Below are positions 1 through 10,673 of a stretch of DNA of 32,880 nucleotides, piece after piece. The notes beneath the pieces were generated by a model, which saw only the letters and a program-made list of their open reading frames with translations, did no database searches and was not told the DNA's origin. Within the stretch, counting starts at the first letter, position 1. Each line of letters begins with the position of its first letter. Made by a program: the position numbers and the translations under genes. The stretch is from Brevundimonas vancanneytii (GTDB lineage Bacteria > Pseudomonadota > Alphaproteobacteria > Caulobacterales > Caulobacteraceae): assembly GCA_945874855.1 (NCBI GenBank), contig CAMCIP010000002.1:1-32880 (forward strand), written 5' to 3'.

Positions 1-1222
<1,222 letters not shown>

Positions 1223-1257
1223 GGCCGGGTCGGCTGGCGGGGGTGGGGGCGTTGGTT

Positions 1258-1421
1258 CATGACCAAGGACACCAAGGTTCACCAAGGTTCACCAAGGACA
1301 CAAAGTGACCTGGCCCGCGGCGCCGCAGGCGATCCCTGTTCCCGGACGTGTGAAGGCGCTGCGCGCGGCCGGCCCGTCTACCCTGGTGTCCTTGGTGGCC
1401 TTGCTTGGTGCCCTTGGTGAA
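1258..1421. repeat. Intergenic inverted phrase-repeat element A (ACCAAGGAC/ACCAAGGTTC units)
   Basis: Left arm GACCAAGGACACCAAGGTTCACCAAGGTTCACCAAGGACAC; right arm GGTGTCCTTGGTGGCCTTGCTTGGTGCCCTTGGTGAA; core of about 78 nt. Confidence 0.75.
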
Positions 1422-1464
1422 GAACCTGCCTCGGCGACGCACTGCCCGAAACCGTAAGGCAGGT

Positions 1465-1983
1465 TCAGTCCCGCTCATCGACCTCCGCCGGGCGGATGGC
1501 GCGGAGCCAGCCTTCGGCGGGGCGCACCTCGGGCACGGCCGCGCGGGTGAAGGGCAGGTACCAGGTGGGGCCGCCCTGGGCCGGAGCGATCTCCAGCATG
1601 TCGCCGGCCCCGAAATTCGGCACGGCGCGCACCGTGCCCAGTAGGGCCCCGTCAGGGTCCCGGGCCTCGAGGCCGATCAGGTCGGCGAGGTAGAAGTCGT
1701 CCTCGTCCTCGGGGGGCGGCAGGCGATCGCGGGGCACGAACAGCTTCAGCCCGCGCAGGGCGTCGGCCTGTTCCTTGGTGGCGATCTGTGCGGCGCGGCC
1801 GACGATCCCGCCCTTGTCCGGCCGGGCCGAGGTCAGGGTCAGGCCGACGGAGCCGTCGGCCCGCAGCAGGGGCCCATAGGCCAGCAGGGCCATGGGGTCG
1901 GAGGTCCAGGCCGTGACCCGGACCTCGCCCTTGACCCCGAACCCGCCGGCGACCTGGGCCACGAGGATGAGTTTTTCGGTCAT
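1465..1983 (-). CDS. rimM: ribosome maturation factor RimM
   Basis: 172 aa; ILVAQVAGGFGVKGEVRVTAWTSDP N-terminus and PRC-barrel YLADLIGLEARDPDG...LGTVRAVPNFGAGDMLEI. Confidence 0.95.
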   Translation of the reverse strand: MTEKLILVAQVAGGFGVKGEVRVTAWTSDPMALLAYGPLLRADGSVGLTLTSARPDKGGIVGRAAQIATKEQADALRGLKLFVPRDRLPPPEDEDDFYLADLIGLEARDPDGALLGTVRAVPNFGAGDMLEIAPAQGGPTWYLPFTRAAVPEVRPAEGWLRAIRPAEVDERD

Positions 1984-1987
1984 GCGC

Positions 1988-2183
1988 CCCCTCTCCCGGC
2001 AGGAGAGGCCTTGAACGGCCGTGAGCCCGCGAGGGCGCGCGGACGCGCGACCCGATGGGCGGCGCAGTGCGTCAGTGAGTGTGGGGTGGCCGGTGAGTTC
2101 ATTCGCACGGTAACCCCTCTCCCTTTCGGCTGGCGCATCGCTGACGCTCTGCGAGCCTCAAGCCCTCTCCCGCCGGGAGAGGG
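1988..2183. repeat. CCCTCTCCCGSCGGGAGAGGG palindrome-bounded intergenic element G
   Basis: CCCTCTCCCGGCAGGAGAGG at 1988-2008 and CCCTCTCCCGCCGGGAGAGGG at 2163-2183; occupies the rpsP-rimM gap. Confidence 0.65.
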
Positions 2184-2190
2184 ACCTGTT

Positions 2191-2787
2191 TCAGGCCTCG
2201 GTCTTCTCCTCGGTGGCCTCGGCGGCGGGCGCCTCTTCAGCGGCCGGAGCGTCTTCCGCGGCGGCTTCGGCCGGGGCCTCTTCGGCGACGGCTTCCGTCA
2301 CTTCGGGCTCGGGCGCAGCTTCAGGCTCGGGGGCCGGGGCGTTGCGGGCGGCCTCAGCGGCGGCGGCGGCCTCTTCCTTGGCGCGGGCGGCGGCTTCGGC
2401 GGCCTCGATCTTGGCGGCGGCCTCGGCTTCCAGACGGTCAGCCTCGCGCTGGGCGCGCTCGGCGGCGCGCTCCTGGGCCTTCTTGCCCGGCTCGCCACGC
2501 TTGGGGTTGTTGCCCTGGGTCCACTTGACCTTGGCGCCCAGGGTCTCGTCCTGGCTCAGGAAGCGGGCGACGCGGTCGGTCGGCTGGGCGCCCTTGCCCA
2601 GCCATTCGGCGATGCGCTCGACCTTCAGGGCCACGCGCGGCTTGTCGCCGTCCTTGGGCAGCATCGGATTGTAGCTGCCGACCTTCTCGATGAATTTGCC
2701 GTCGCGGGGCGCGTGGGAGTCGGCGACGACGATGTGATAGTAGGGGCGCTTCTTGGCGCCGCCGCGGGCCAGACGAATCTTCAGCAT
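2191..2787 (-). CDS. rpsP: 30S ribosomal protein S16 with long Ala/Glu-rich C-terminal extension
   Basis: [41 protein letters not shown]...; start placed at MLKIRL rather than the longer ORF start. Confidence 0.95.
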   Translation of the reverse strand: MLKIRLARGGAKKRPYYHIVVADSHAPRDGKFIEKVGSYNPMLPKDGDKPRVALKVERIAEWLGKGAQPTDRVARFLSQDETLGAKVKWTQGNNPKRGEPGKKAQERAAERAQREADRLEAEAAAKIEAAEAAARAKEEAAAAAEAARNAPAPEPEAAPEPEVTEAVAEEAPAEAAAEDAPAAEEAPAAEATEEKTEA

Positions 2788-2809
2788 TTTCAGTCTCTTT
2801 CTTGGGAAG

Positions 2810-4351
2810 TCAGGGTTTCTTGGGAGGGAAGCCCGGCAGGCCGGGCAGGCCTCCCGGAAGCGGGGGGCCGCCGAGGCCGGCAAGCCGGTCCTGGAGGGCC
2901 TGGATCTCTTCGGGCGAGGGTTCGGGCGCCTTGCCGCCGCCCAGGGCCTTGAGTCGGGCCATGTCGGGGCCGCCCATGCCGGGCATGCCCCCGCCCATCC
3001 CGGGCAGGCCGCCCAGCATGGCGGCCATCTGCTGCATCTTGCGCGGGCCGCCGCGGGCCATGGACTTGACCATGTCGGCCATCTGCCGGTGCTGTTTGAG
3101 CAGGCGGTTGACGTCCTGGACCTCGACGCCGGCGCCGGCGGCGATACGCTTCTTGCGGCTGGCGTTCAGCAGGTCGGGCTTCTTGCGCTCGACCTTGGTC
3201 ATGGCGGAGATGATCGCCTCCTGGCGGGCGATCATGCGGTCGTCGACGCCGCTGTCGGCCATCTGGGCCTTCATCTTCGCCACGCCGGGCAGCATGCCCA
3301 TGATGCCCTGCAGCCCGCCCATCCGCTTCATCTGCTGCAGCTGGCCGGCCAGGTCGTTCAGATCGAACTGGCCCTTGGCCAGTTTGCGGGCCATGGCCTC
3401 GGCCTTGGACTGGTCCAGCTCCTGGGCGGCCTTTTCGACCAGGGCGACGATGTCGCCCTGACCCAGGATCCGGCCCGCCACGCGGCGGGCGTCGAACAGT
3501 TCCAGGGCGTCGACCTTCTCGCCCGCGCCGAGGAATTTGATCGGCAAGCCGGTGACGGCCCGCATCGACAGCATGGCGCCGCCGCGCCCGTCACCGTCGG
3601 CGCGGGTCAGGACCAGGCCGGTCAGGGGCAGACGTTCGTGGAAGGCCTTGGCCGTGCGGACGGCGTCCTGACCGGTCAGGCTGTCGGCGACCAGCAGGGT
3701 CTCGACCGGCTTCGAGATCGCGGCCACCTCGGCCACCTCGGCCATCAGGGCCTCGTCGAGGGTGATGCGGCCGGCGGTGTCGAGGATCAGGACGTCGAAG
3801 CCCTGCAGCCGGGCCGAGGTCAGGGCCCGCCGGGTGATCTGCACCGCGCTCTCGCCGGCCACGATCGGCAGGACGGCGACCTCGATCTGCTGGCCCAGCT
3901 GGGCCAGCTGTTCCATCGCCGCCGGACGCCGCGTGTCCAGCGAGGCCATCATGACCTTCTTGCGGTCCGTCTTCGTCAGGCGCAGCGCCAGCTTGGCCGA
4001 GGTGGTCGTCTTGCCCGAGCCCTGCAGGCCGGCCATCAGGAAGACGGCGGGCGGCGTGGCGTTCAGATTGACGGGGACCGGCTCCTCGCCGCCCAGCATC
4101 TCGATCAGGCCGTCATAGACGATCTTGACCACCTGATCGGCCGGCTTGACCGAGCGGATGACCGCCTCGCCCGTGGCGCGCTCGGTGGCGAAGGCGATGA
4201 AGTCCTTGACCACGGGCAGGGCGACGTCGGCCTCGAGCAGGGCCACACGCACCTCGCGCATCGCCTCGGCCACGTCCTTTTCGGACAGGGCGCCGCGACC
4301 GGTGATCCGGTCGAAGACGCCTGAGAGCCGCTCGTTCAGAGCCTCGAACAT
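2810..4351 (-). CDS. ffh: signal recognition particle protein Ffh
   Basis: [23 protein letters not shown]1 [30 protein letters not shown]; Met/Gly-rich M domain. Confidence 0.97.
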   Translation of the reverse strand: MFEALNERLSGVFDRITGRGALSEKDVAEAMREVRVALLEADVALPVVKDFIAFATERATGEAVIRSVKPADQVVKIVYDGLIEMLGGEEPVPVNLNATPPAVFLMAGLQGSGKTTTSAKLALRLTKTDRKKVMMASLDTRRPAAMEQLAQLGQQIEVAVLPIVAGESAVQITRRALTSARLQGFDVLILDTAGRITLDEALMAEVAEVAAISKPVETLLVADSLTGQDAVRTAKAFHERLPLTGLVLTRADGDGRGGAMLSMRAVTGLPIKFLGAGEKVDALELFDARRVAGRILGQGDIVALVEKAAQELDQSKAEAMARKLAKGQFDLNDLAGQLQQMKRMGGLQGIMGMLPGVAKMKAQMADSGVDDRMIARQEAIISAMTKVERKKPDLLNASRKKRIAAGAGVEVQDVNRLLKQHRQMADMVKSMARGGPRKMQQMAAMLGGLPGMGGGMPGMGGPDMARLKALGGGKAPEPSPEEIQALQDRLAGLGGPPLPGGLPGLPGFPPKKP

Positions 4352-4688
4352 CCGCACCTCGTCTGCGACGGGCGAACCGGCTCCATACGACAACGGCCCC
4401 CGGCGACGCTCACGTCGGCGGAGGGTTCTCGCCCACCTCGTCCGGCCGAAACCGGGGTCGTGTGGGTGGAGACGCGAGGTTCACTTGCGTCGGAAGCCGC
4501 GGCTTATGCGGGAAAAGGCGGGGAAAGACAAGGCGCGGCCCGGAACGGGAGTCGCGTCCGCCTTTCCGCGAATTCATGTGCCGCCACGGTTCCGCCGCGT
4601 GTTCTACAAACGCCTGAAACAAAGCATAGATATTGCGCTGTCGTCGCCGATCAGAGCGATAAACATGCTGATATCAGGAGAGTATTGT

Positions 4689-5009
4689 ATGAAATCGTTC
4701 TTCGTGGCCGCCGCTGTGGCCCTGTTGACCGCCGCCCCCGCCGTCGCCGCCGATCCCCTGCGCATCGTTCTGGCCGACCTCGACCTGGGCACGTCCCGGG
4801 GCGCGGCCCTACTGGACGCCCGCATCGACGCCGCCGCCGCCGCCCTGTGCCGCGATGCGCGCCGCCCCGGCAGCCGCCTGTCTGACCGCGCCTGGTGCGA
4901 GGCCGGCGTGCGCGCCGAGGTGATGGACCGCCTGCCCAGCCGCGCGCGAGCCGACTATGTGCGCGCCACCGACCTGCTGACGGTCCGGGTTCCGACCGTT
5001 TCGCGCTGA
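4689..5009 (+). CDS. UrcA family protein
   Basis: 106 aa; signal peptide then VLADLDLGTSRGAALLDARIDAAAAALC...W(C)...Y motif pattern. Confidence 0.8.
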   Translation: MKSFFVAAAVALLTAAPAVAADPLRIVLADLDLGTSRGAALLDARIDAAAAALCRDARRPGSRLSDRAWCEAGVRAEVMDRLPSRARADYVRATDLLTVRVPTVSR

Positions 5010-5026
5010 TCGACCCCGCGGAGACG

Positions 5027-5066
5027 AAAAAGGCCCCGGCGAGCGACCGCCGGGGCCTTTCTTTTT
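5027..5066 (+). terminator. Rho-independent terminator
   Basis: AAAAAGGCCCCGGCG-AGCGAC-CGCCGGGGCCTTTCTTTTT: 10 bp GC stem with T-rich tail downstream of the UrcA gene. Confidence 0.9.
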
Positions 5067-5090
5067 GCCCTGTCGCTCGGCCCGCGGGGC

Positions 5091-5136
5091 CTCGCTGCCT
5101 GAGGGCCGCGCGCTCGAGGCGGGCTCAGGCAGCGAG
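5091..5136. repeat. Perfect 13-bp inverted repeat (candidate terminator of the M3 peptidase gene) leading into REP-like motif copy 2
   Basis: CTCGCTGCCTGAG (5091-5103) / CTCAGGCAGCGAG (5124-5136), followed by CGACCGCGTCGCGAG. Confidence 0.65.
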
Positions 5137-5166
5137 CGACCGCGTCGCGAGCGTTAGCGCCCTGTT

Positions 5167-7335
5167 TCAGGAAACCGGGAAGCCCCGGACCTTCAGCAGG
5201 GCCGTGACGTCCGGGTCGCGGCCGCGGAAGCGGCGATAGGCCTCGGCCCGGTCGGTGGTGTTGCCCTCCGCCAGGATGATGTCCTTGTAGCGACGGCCGA
5301 TGTCCGGATTGAAGACGTCGCCCGACTCCTCGAAATAGGCCCAGGTGTCTGCGTCCATCACCTCGGACCAGAGGTAGGAATAGTAGCCGGCCGAATAGGC
5401 GTCCGACGTGAACAGGTGATTGAACTGCGGCAGGCGGTGCCGCATCACGATCTCCTTCGGCATGCCGTAGCGCGCCAGGCTCTCGCGTTCGAAGGCGGCG
5501 ATGTCGGTCGGCGGCTCCGCGCGGGTATGCAGGTCCATGTCGACCAGGGCCGAGGACAGATAGCTGACGGTGGCATAGCCCTGGTTGAAGGTGGCCGCCG
5601 CCTCGATCTTGTCGACGAGGGACTGGGGCATGGGCTGGCCGGTTTCGACATGCTTCATGAAGCCGTCGAGGATGGGGCGGCTCAGCACCCAGTGCTCATG
5701 CACCTGGGACGGATATTCGACATAGTCGCGCGGCGTGCCCGCCAGGCCCGGATAGGTCACCTTCGACGACAGGCTGTGCAGGGCATGGCCGAACTCGTGG
5801 AACAGGGTCTCGGCGTCGTCCAGCGAGATCAGCAGGGGCTGACCGGCCTGGGCCTTGTTGAAATTGTTGTTGTTCGACGACAGCACATTCTTGACGCCGT
5901 CATAGGTCGAATAGCTGCGATAGGTCGTGGCCCAGGCCCCGGAGCGCTTGCCGGTGCGGTTGAAGTCGTCCGAATAGAACAGGCCGACGTGACTGCCGTC
6001 CGCCTTGTTCTTCACCTCGAACACCTCGACGTCGGGATGGAAGACCGGCACCGACCCGGCCGGGACGGGCACGAAGTCGAAGCCGTACAGCCGCCCGGCC
6101 ATGTAGAAGGCGCCCTGTTTGACGGCGTTCAGTTCGAAATACGGTTTGATCTCGTTCTGATCGAGGTCGTACTTCGCCTTCCGCACCTTCTCGGCATAGT
6201 AGAGATAGTCCCACGGCTCGATGTCGTGGCCGGCGAGGGCCCGCATGTCGGCCACTTCCTCGGCCACCCGGGCGACGGCGGGGCGCCAGACCCGCATCAT
6301 CAGATCCATGGCCGCCTCGGGCGTCCTGGCCATGGTGTCCTGCATGCGCCATTCGGCGTGGTTGGCGTATCCCAGCAGCCTGGCCCGCTGGGCCCGCAGA
6401 CGCACGATCTCGGCGATGACGGCCTTGGTGTCGGTGGCGTCACCATTGTCGCCGCGGCCGACGAATTTGCGCCAGACCTTCTCGCGCAGGGCGCGGTCGT
6501 CGGCCAGGGTCAGGAAGGGGTCGACGCTGGAGCGGGTGTTGACGATGGCCCAGCCCTCGAGATTGCGCTGCCGCGCCGCCGCGGCGGCGCCGGCCTTGTC
6601 CGAGGCGGGCAGACCGGCCACGCCGGCCTCGTCGGGGATGTGGGTCCAGGCGTTCTCGTCGGCGACGACCTTCTGGCCGAAGCTGGTGAAGGCATTGGCC
6701 AGGGCGGTGTTGATGCGACCCAGCTCGGCCTTGCCGGCGGCGTCCAGCTGGGCACCCGAACGGATGAAGCCGTCGCGGCTGCGCTCGGCCAGGCGGGTCT
6801 GCTCGGGCGTCAGGCCCGCGGCCTGCGCGCCGTCGGCCACGGCCTTGACGCGCTGGAACAGCTTCTCGTTGAAGGTGATCTCATTGCCGGCCTGGGTCAG
6901 GATCGGCGCGACCTCGCGCTGGACGGCCTGATAGTCGGGCGAGCCGATGTTGCCGGCCATGACCCCGAACAGGGCCAGGCAGCGGCTCAGGGGTTCACCC
7001 GCCATCTGCATGGCCACTGCGGTGTTGGCGAAGGTGGGCGGTTCGGGATTGTCGGCGATGGCGGCATATTCCGCGCGCTGCAGCTCGATGCCCTCCATGA
7101 TGGCGGCCTTGAGCTTTTCGGCGGTGACCTTGTCCCAGGGCGGCACGCCCTCATAGGGGCCGGTCCAGACCTGCAGCAGCTCGGCGCGCGGCGTCTGGAC
7201 CGGCAGCAGGGCCTTGGCCACGGCGGCGTCGGCGGCCAGGGTGGCGGACGAGGCCGATCCGCCCATGCCGGCGGTGGCGCAGCCGGTGAGGGCCAACAGG
7301 CTGCCCCCGGCGATGAGGAAATGGCGTCTTTGCAT
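5167..7335 (-). CDS. M3 family metallopeptidase (peptidyl-dipeptidase type), exported, probable lipoprotein
   Basis: 722 aa; MQRRHFLIAGGSLLALTGCATAG signal with lipobox; zinc motif LFHEFGHALH. Confidence 0.93.
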   Translation of the reverse strand: MQRRHFLIAGGSLLALTGCATAGMGGSASSATLAADAAVAKALLPVQTPRAELLQVWTGPYEGVPPWDKVTAEKLKAAIMEGIELQRAEYAAIADNPEPPTFANTAVAMQMAGEPLSRCLALFGVMAGNIGSPDYQAVQREVAPILTQAGNEITFNEKLFQRVKAVADGAQAAGLTPEQTRLAERSRDGFIRSGAQLDAAGKAELGRINTALANAFTSFGQKVVADENAWTHIPDEAGVAGLPASDKAGAAAAARQRNLEGWAIVNTRSSVDPFLTLADDRALREKVWRKFVGRGDNGDATDTKAVIAEIVRLRAQRARLLGYANHAEWRMQDTMARTPEAAMDLMMRVWRPAVARVAEEVADMRALAGHDIEPWDYLYYAEKVRKAKYDLDQNEIKPYFELNAVKQGAFYMAGRLYGFDFVPVPAGSVPVFHPDVEVFEVKNKADGSHVGLFYSDDFNRTGKRSGAWATTYRSYSTYDGVKNVLSSNNNNFNKAQAGQPLLISLDDAETLFHEFGHALHSLSSKVTYPGLAGTPRDYVEYPSQVHEHWVLSRPILDGFMKHVETGQPMPQSLVDKIEAAATFNQGYATVSYLSSALVDMDLHTRAEPPTDIAAFERESLARYGMPKEIVMRHRLPQFNHLFTSDAYSAGYYSYLWSEVMDADTWAYFEESGDVFNPDIGRRYKDIILAEGNTTDRAEAYRRFRGRDPDVTALLKVRGFPVS

Positions 7336-7433
7336 GACGAAGGCTCTCCGCGTCGAAAAATCGGTGCCGGACCTTGGACCGTCGTCGGCCGGCTGTCACC
7401 TGAACGGCCGGTAATCTTCCTTGCGCGCCCGGC

Positions 7434-7560
7434 CAAAGGGTTCATCACCAAGGCCACAAAGGGTTCACCAAGGACACCAGGGGACCGAAGTCGTCGGCGC
7501 CGCACGGGCCCTGATCCCACCGTTCGGGTCCGGTGGGCGCTGCGCGCGACCGAACCTGGA
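7434..7560. repeat. Diverged one-armed copy of phrase-repeat element A (element B)
   Basis: GGCCAAAGGGTTCATCACCAAGGCCACAAAGGGTTCACCAAGGACACCAGG plus core sharing GGCGCCGCA and GGCGCTGCGCGCG with element A; no right arm seen. Confidence 0.6.
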
Positions 7561-7639
7561 TCTTCTGGCGCTGCTGATCCCGACGACCCCGGTCAGCTGA
7601 AAGTGGACGCCGCACACCCCCGCGTCTAAAGGCCGCCCC

Positions 7640-8491
7640 ATGGCCATGGGCGTATTCGATTCCGGCGTGGGCGGGCTGACCGTCCATCGCGAGCTGACGC
7701 GGCGATTTCCGACCGCCGACTTCGTCTATCTGGCCGACCAGGCCAATGCCCCCTATGGCGTGCGCGGCGGCGAGGAGATCGTGGACCTGACCCGGGCCGG
7801 CTGCGAGCGGCTGGTCGCGGCGGGGGCCAGCCTGATCGTGCTGGCCTGCAACACGGCCTCGGCCATCGCCCTGCGGCGGTTGCAGCAGACCTGGGTGCCC
7901 GAGGCGCGGGCGCGGACAGGGCGGCCGATCAATGTGCTGGGCATCATCGTGCCGACCATCGAGGCCGCGACCGGCCTGCCCTGGACCTATGAGAGCGACC
8001 GGGTCGGCGACAAGAAGGAGGCGATCGAGATAACCGGCGTCTTCTGCACCGCCGCCACGGCCCAGAGCCGGGTCTATGAGATCGAGATCGACAAGCGGCG
8101 CGACGACCTGGCGGTCTTCTCGGAACCCTGCCCCGGCCTGGCCGGCCTGATCGAGCTCGGTGCGCCGGACGAGCAGCTGAAGGAGGTGATCGACGACCAC
8201 GTCGACGCCCTGCGCCGCCGCATCGGCCGCCATCCGGACAAGGCCATCCTCGGCTGCACCCACTATGAGATCACCGCCGACCTGTTCGCCGCCGCCCTGC
8301 CGCCCGGCACGCCCCTGATCCACCAGCCGACGGCGGTGGCCGACGCGCTCGAGCGCTATGCGGCCCGCCATCCGGAGTTCGATCTGGGCACCGGTGCGGC
8401 CCGGCTGTTCCTGACCACGGGACAGGCCGGCCCCCAGGGCGACCGGGTCGCCCGCTTCTGGGGCGCGCCCCTGACCTTCGCGGCGGCCTGA
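7640..8491 (+). CDS. murI: glutamate racemase
   Basis: MGVFDSGVGGLTVHREL, DQANAPYG, VLACNTASAIAL, ILGCTHYEI. Confidence 0.95.
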   Translation: MAMGVFDSGVGGLTVHRELTRRFPTADFVYLADQANAPYGVRGGEEIVDLTRAGCERLVAAGASLIVLACNTASAIALRRLQQTWVPEARARTGRPINVLGIIVPTIEAATGLPWTYESDRVGDKKEAIEITGVFCTAATAQSRVYEIEIDKRRDDLAVFSEPCPGLAGLIELGAPDEQLKEVIDDHVDALRRRIGRHPDKAILGCTHYEITADLFAAALPPGTPLIHQPTAVADALERYAARHPEFDLGTGAARLFLTTGQAGPQGDRVARFWGAPLTFAAA

Positions 8492-8501
8492 GGCCGGAGG
8501 T

Positions 8502-9431
8502 TCAGTCCCGCCCGAACACCCGCCGGCCGTCGACGTCGAGGCGGAACAGGTCGGGGCGGGAGTAATGGCCGGCAGGATCGCAGGCGATCTTTGCGGCCAG
8601 CAGCCGGTCGCGGTCGACCTGGGCGTAGAGGATGCCCTCCCCGACCTGGGGTCCGGCGACGATCTCGCCCCAGGGATCGACGATCACGCTCATGCCGTCG
8701 TGCTCATAGGTGCTCAGGGGGCGGAACCGCTCCGGCACATGTTCGCTCAGGCGCAGGCCGGCGACCGAGATCACATAGGCCCCCGCCTGGCTGGCGAAGG
8801 CGCGCGACAGAAGGGTCTGGCGCGACCAGACGGGATCGGCCGGGGCGGTCGTCGGCTCACGTCCCGGCCAGGCCGCGACGTGGACGTCCAGTCCCTGGGC
8901 GATCAGGGTGAAGCCCGGCAGCAGGACGTTGTGCTCCCAGCAGTTCAGCCCGCCCAGGCGGCCATAGGCGCGCGGGTGGGTGACCAGACCCCGGGCGTCC
9001 CCGTCGGCCCAGACGGAGCGTTCGTGATGGGTCGGCTTGATCTTGCGATGGCGGCCGAGGATCACGCCCTCGCGGCCGATGAACAGCAGGGTGCACCAGG
9101 TCGTGCCCGGCCGCCCCTCGGCCCGCTCGGCCACGCCGATGACCACATCGATGTCGTGGGCCAGGGCGGCGGCGCACAGGGCGTCGGTCTCCGGCCCCGG
9201 CACGGAGATGGCATTGTCGGCATATTCCGCCGCCGCAGCCCACCACAGGGCATCGGGCGCCGCGTCGACGAAGAAGGGGTAGCCCGGCAGCCAGCTCTCG
9301 CCGAAGGCCGCCAGATCCGCCCCGCCTGCCGCGGCCCCGGCGATCAGGCCCAGGGCCTTTTCCAGACCGGCGGCCTTGTCGAAGAAGACCGGGGCGGCCT
9401 GCACAGCGGCGATGACGGGACGCGGGTTCAT
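8502..9431 (-). CDS. nitrilase / carbon-nitrogen hydrolase family protein
   Basis: Glu/Lys/Cys triad contexts: AAFGESWLPGYPF, GRHRKIKPTHHER, GGLNCWEHNVLLPGF. Confidence 0.92.
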   Translation of the reverse strand: MNPRPVIAAVQAAPVFFDKAAGLEKALGLIAGAAAGGADLAAFGESWLPGYPFFVDAAPDALWWAAAAEYADNAISVPGPETDALCAAALAHDIDVVIGVAERAEGRPGTTWCTLLFIGREGVILGRHRKIKPTHHERSVWADGDARGLVTHPRAYGRLGGLNCWEHNVLLPGFTLIAQGLDVHVAAWPGREPTTAPADPVWSRQTLLSRAFASQAGAYVISVAGLRLSEHVPERFRPLSTYEHDGMSVIVDPWGEIVAGPQVGEGILYAQVDRDRLLAAKIACDPAGHYSRPDLFRLDVDGRRVFGRD

Positions 9432-9530
9432 GGCCCCAGCCTGCCCTGTTTCACGGCATTCGAAAACCGTCCCCGTCTCCGCTTGACGCTGGCGCGGCAC
9501 GCGGGCGTGATGCCGGGGGGAGGAACACAT

Positions 9531-10064
9531 ATGAAACACCGATTGACTGCATCGGCCCTCGCCCTCGCTGCCGCCGTCACGGCGACGCCGGCCACCGCCG
9601 AGATCGTGTCCCGGACCCCGGATGGCTTCACCCTGCGCTTCACCCGCACGGCCATGGCGGACGCCGCCGCGGTTCCCGCGTCCTTGACCGCACTGCCCCT
9701 ATGGTGGGACGGGGCGCACAGTTATACCGGCGAGGCCGCCAATCTGAGCCTGGACCTGAAACCCGGCGGCTGCTGGTGTGAGAAGATGCCGGACGGTTCG
9801 GATTTCGACCACGGGCGCACAGTCTCCGTGGCCGCGGACCGCATTCTGTTTCACGCACCCTTCGGCCCCTTGCGCGGCCGAGCGACCCGCGCGGACCTGA
9901 CCATGACCTGGGCCGAGGCGGCGTCAGGACGGGTTCTGACCTGGACGTTCGAGGTCGAAGGCCCCGGCGTGGGCGCGATGGCCGAGGCTGTGGACGGCGT
10001 GATGGACGCAGGCTTCCGTCGTTGGTCGAACTGGCTGATCACCTCCTCGTTCCCGACGGGCTGA
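9531..10064 (+). CDS. exported SRPBCC (AHSA1-like) domain protein
   Basis: Signal peptide MKHRLTASALALAAAVTATPATAE; LWWDGAHSYTGEAANLSLDLKPGGCWCEKM; RBS GGGGGAGG upstream. Confidence 0.7.
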   Translation: MKHRLTASALALAAAVTATPATAEIVSRTPDGFTLRFTRTAMADAAAVPASLTALPLWWDGAHSYTGEAANLSLDLKPGGCWCEKMPDGSDFDHGRTVSVAADRILFHAPFGPLRGRATRADLTMTWAEAASGRVLTWTFEVEGPGVGAMAEAVDGVMDAGFRRWSNWLITSSFPTG

Positions 10065-10131
10065 CCACCGCGTCACATGGCGGAACGGGATTGAGGCCGC
10101 CGACCCAACCGGGTCCGTCGACGTTGGGCGA

Positions 10132-10665
10132 TCAGGCCGCCAAGGCCGCCTCCGACGCCACGATCCGGCCCGCGGCATGGACCACGGCGCCGATGCGCAG
10201 GGCCGCCTGGACCTGGGGGGCGGACAGGCCGTGCCTGCGCAGTTCGGCCTCGTGGGCGTCGAGGCAGGCGCCGCAGCCGTTGATGGCCGAGACCGCCGTG
10301 CACCACAGTTCGAAATCGACCTTGGCCACGCCGGGATTGGCGATGACGTTCATGCGCAGGCGCGCCGGCAGGGTGGCGTAATCCGGGTTCTTCAGCAGGT
10401 GGATGGCGCGATAGTAGACATTGTTCATCCCCATGACGGCGGCGGCCGACCGGGCGGCCCCTTGCGCTTCGGGGGTCAGGACGGTCGCGGCCTGGGCCTC
10501 GATGTGGCGCACCAGGGGCGCGACGCCGAGGGTGTGGGCGCAGGCCAGGAAGCAGCCCCACTTCTGCTGGTCGGTCAGGGTCGTCTCATTGGCGAGAGAC
10601 GACAGGTTCAGGGAGATGTCCCTGGCATAGGCCGGGATCAGGTCGCGCAGGGCGTCGAGGGACAT
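10132..10665 (-). CDS. ahpD: alkyl hydroperoxide reductase AhpD / carboxymuconolactone decarboxylase family
   Basis: FELWCTAVSAINGCGACLDAHEAELRRHG: E..C-x2-C..H active-site motif; start at MSLDALRDL. Confidence 0.93.
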   Translation of the reverse strand: MSLDALRDLIPAYARDISLNLSSLANETTLTDQQKWGCFLACAHTLGVAPLVRHIEAQAATVLTPEAQGAARSAAAVMGMNNVYYRAIHLLKNPDYATLPARLRMNVIANPGVAKVDFELWCTAVSAINGCGACLDAHEAELRRHGLSAPQVQAALRIGAVVHAAGRIVASEAALAA

Positions 10666-10673
10666 GGGAATCC

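Noticed and set aside
2753-4324. 523-aa plus-strand ORF
   Set aside because: Antisense to ffh; low-complexity shadow ORF.
4352-4620. Possible 4.5S/SRP RNA upstream of ffh
   Set aside because: No GGTCAGGTCCGGAAGGAAGCAGCC-like SRP Alu/S-domain core on either strand.
4668-4677. CTGATATCAG palindrome upstream of the UrcA gene
   Set aside because: Only 10 bp next to the RBS; could be chance in an AT-richer 5' region, with no second copy seen.
5416-7629. 737-aa plus-strand ORF
   Set aside because: Shadow ORF opposite the M3 metallopeptidase and intergenic repeat; no domain motifs.
8492-8501. 10-bp gap between convergent murI and nitrilase genes
   Set aside because: Tight convergent spacing without a terminator is common; no extra signal.
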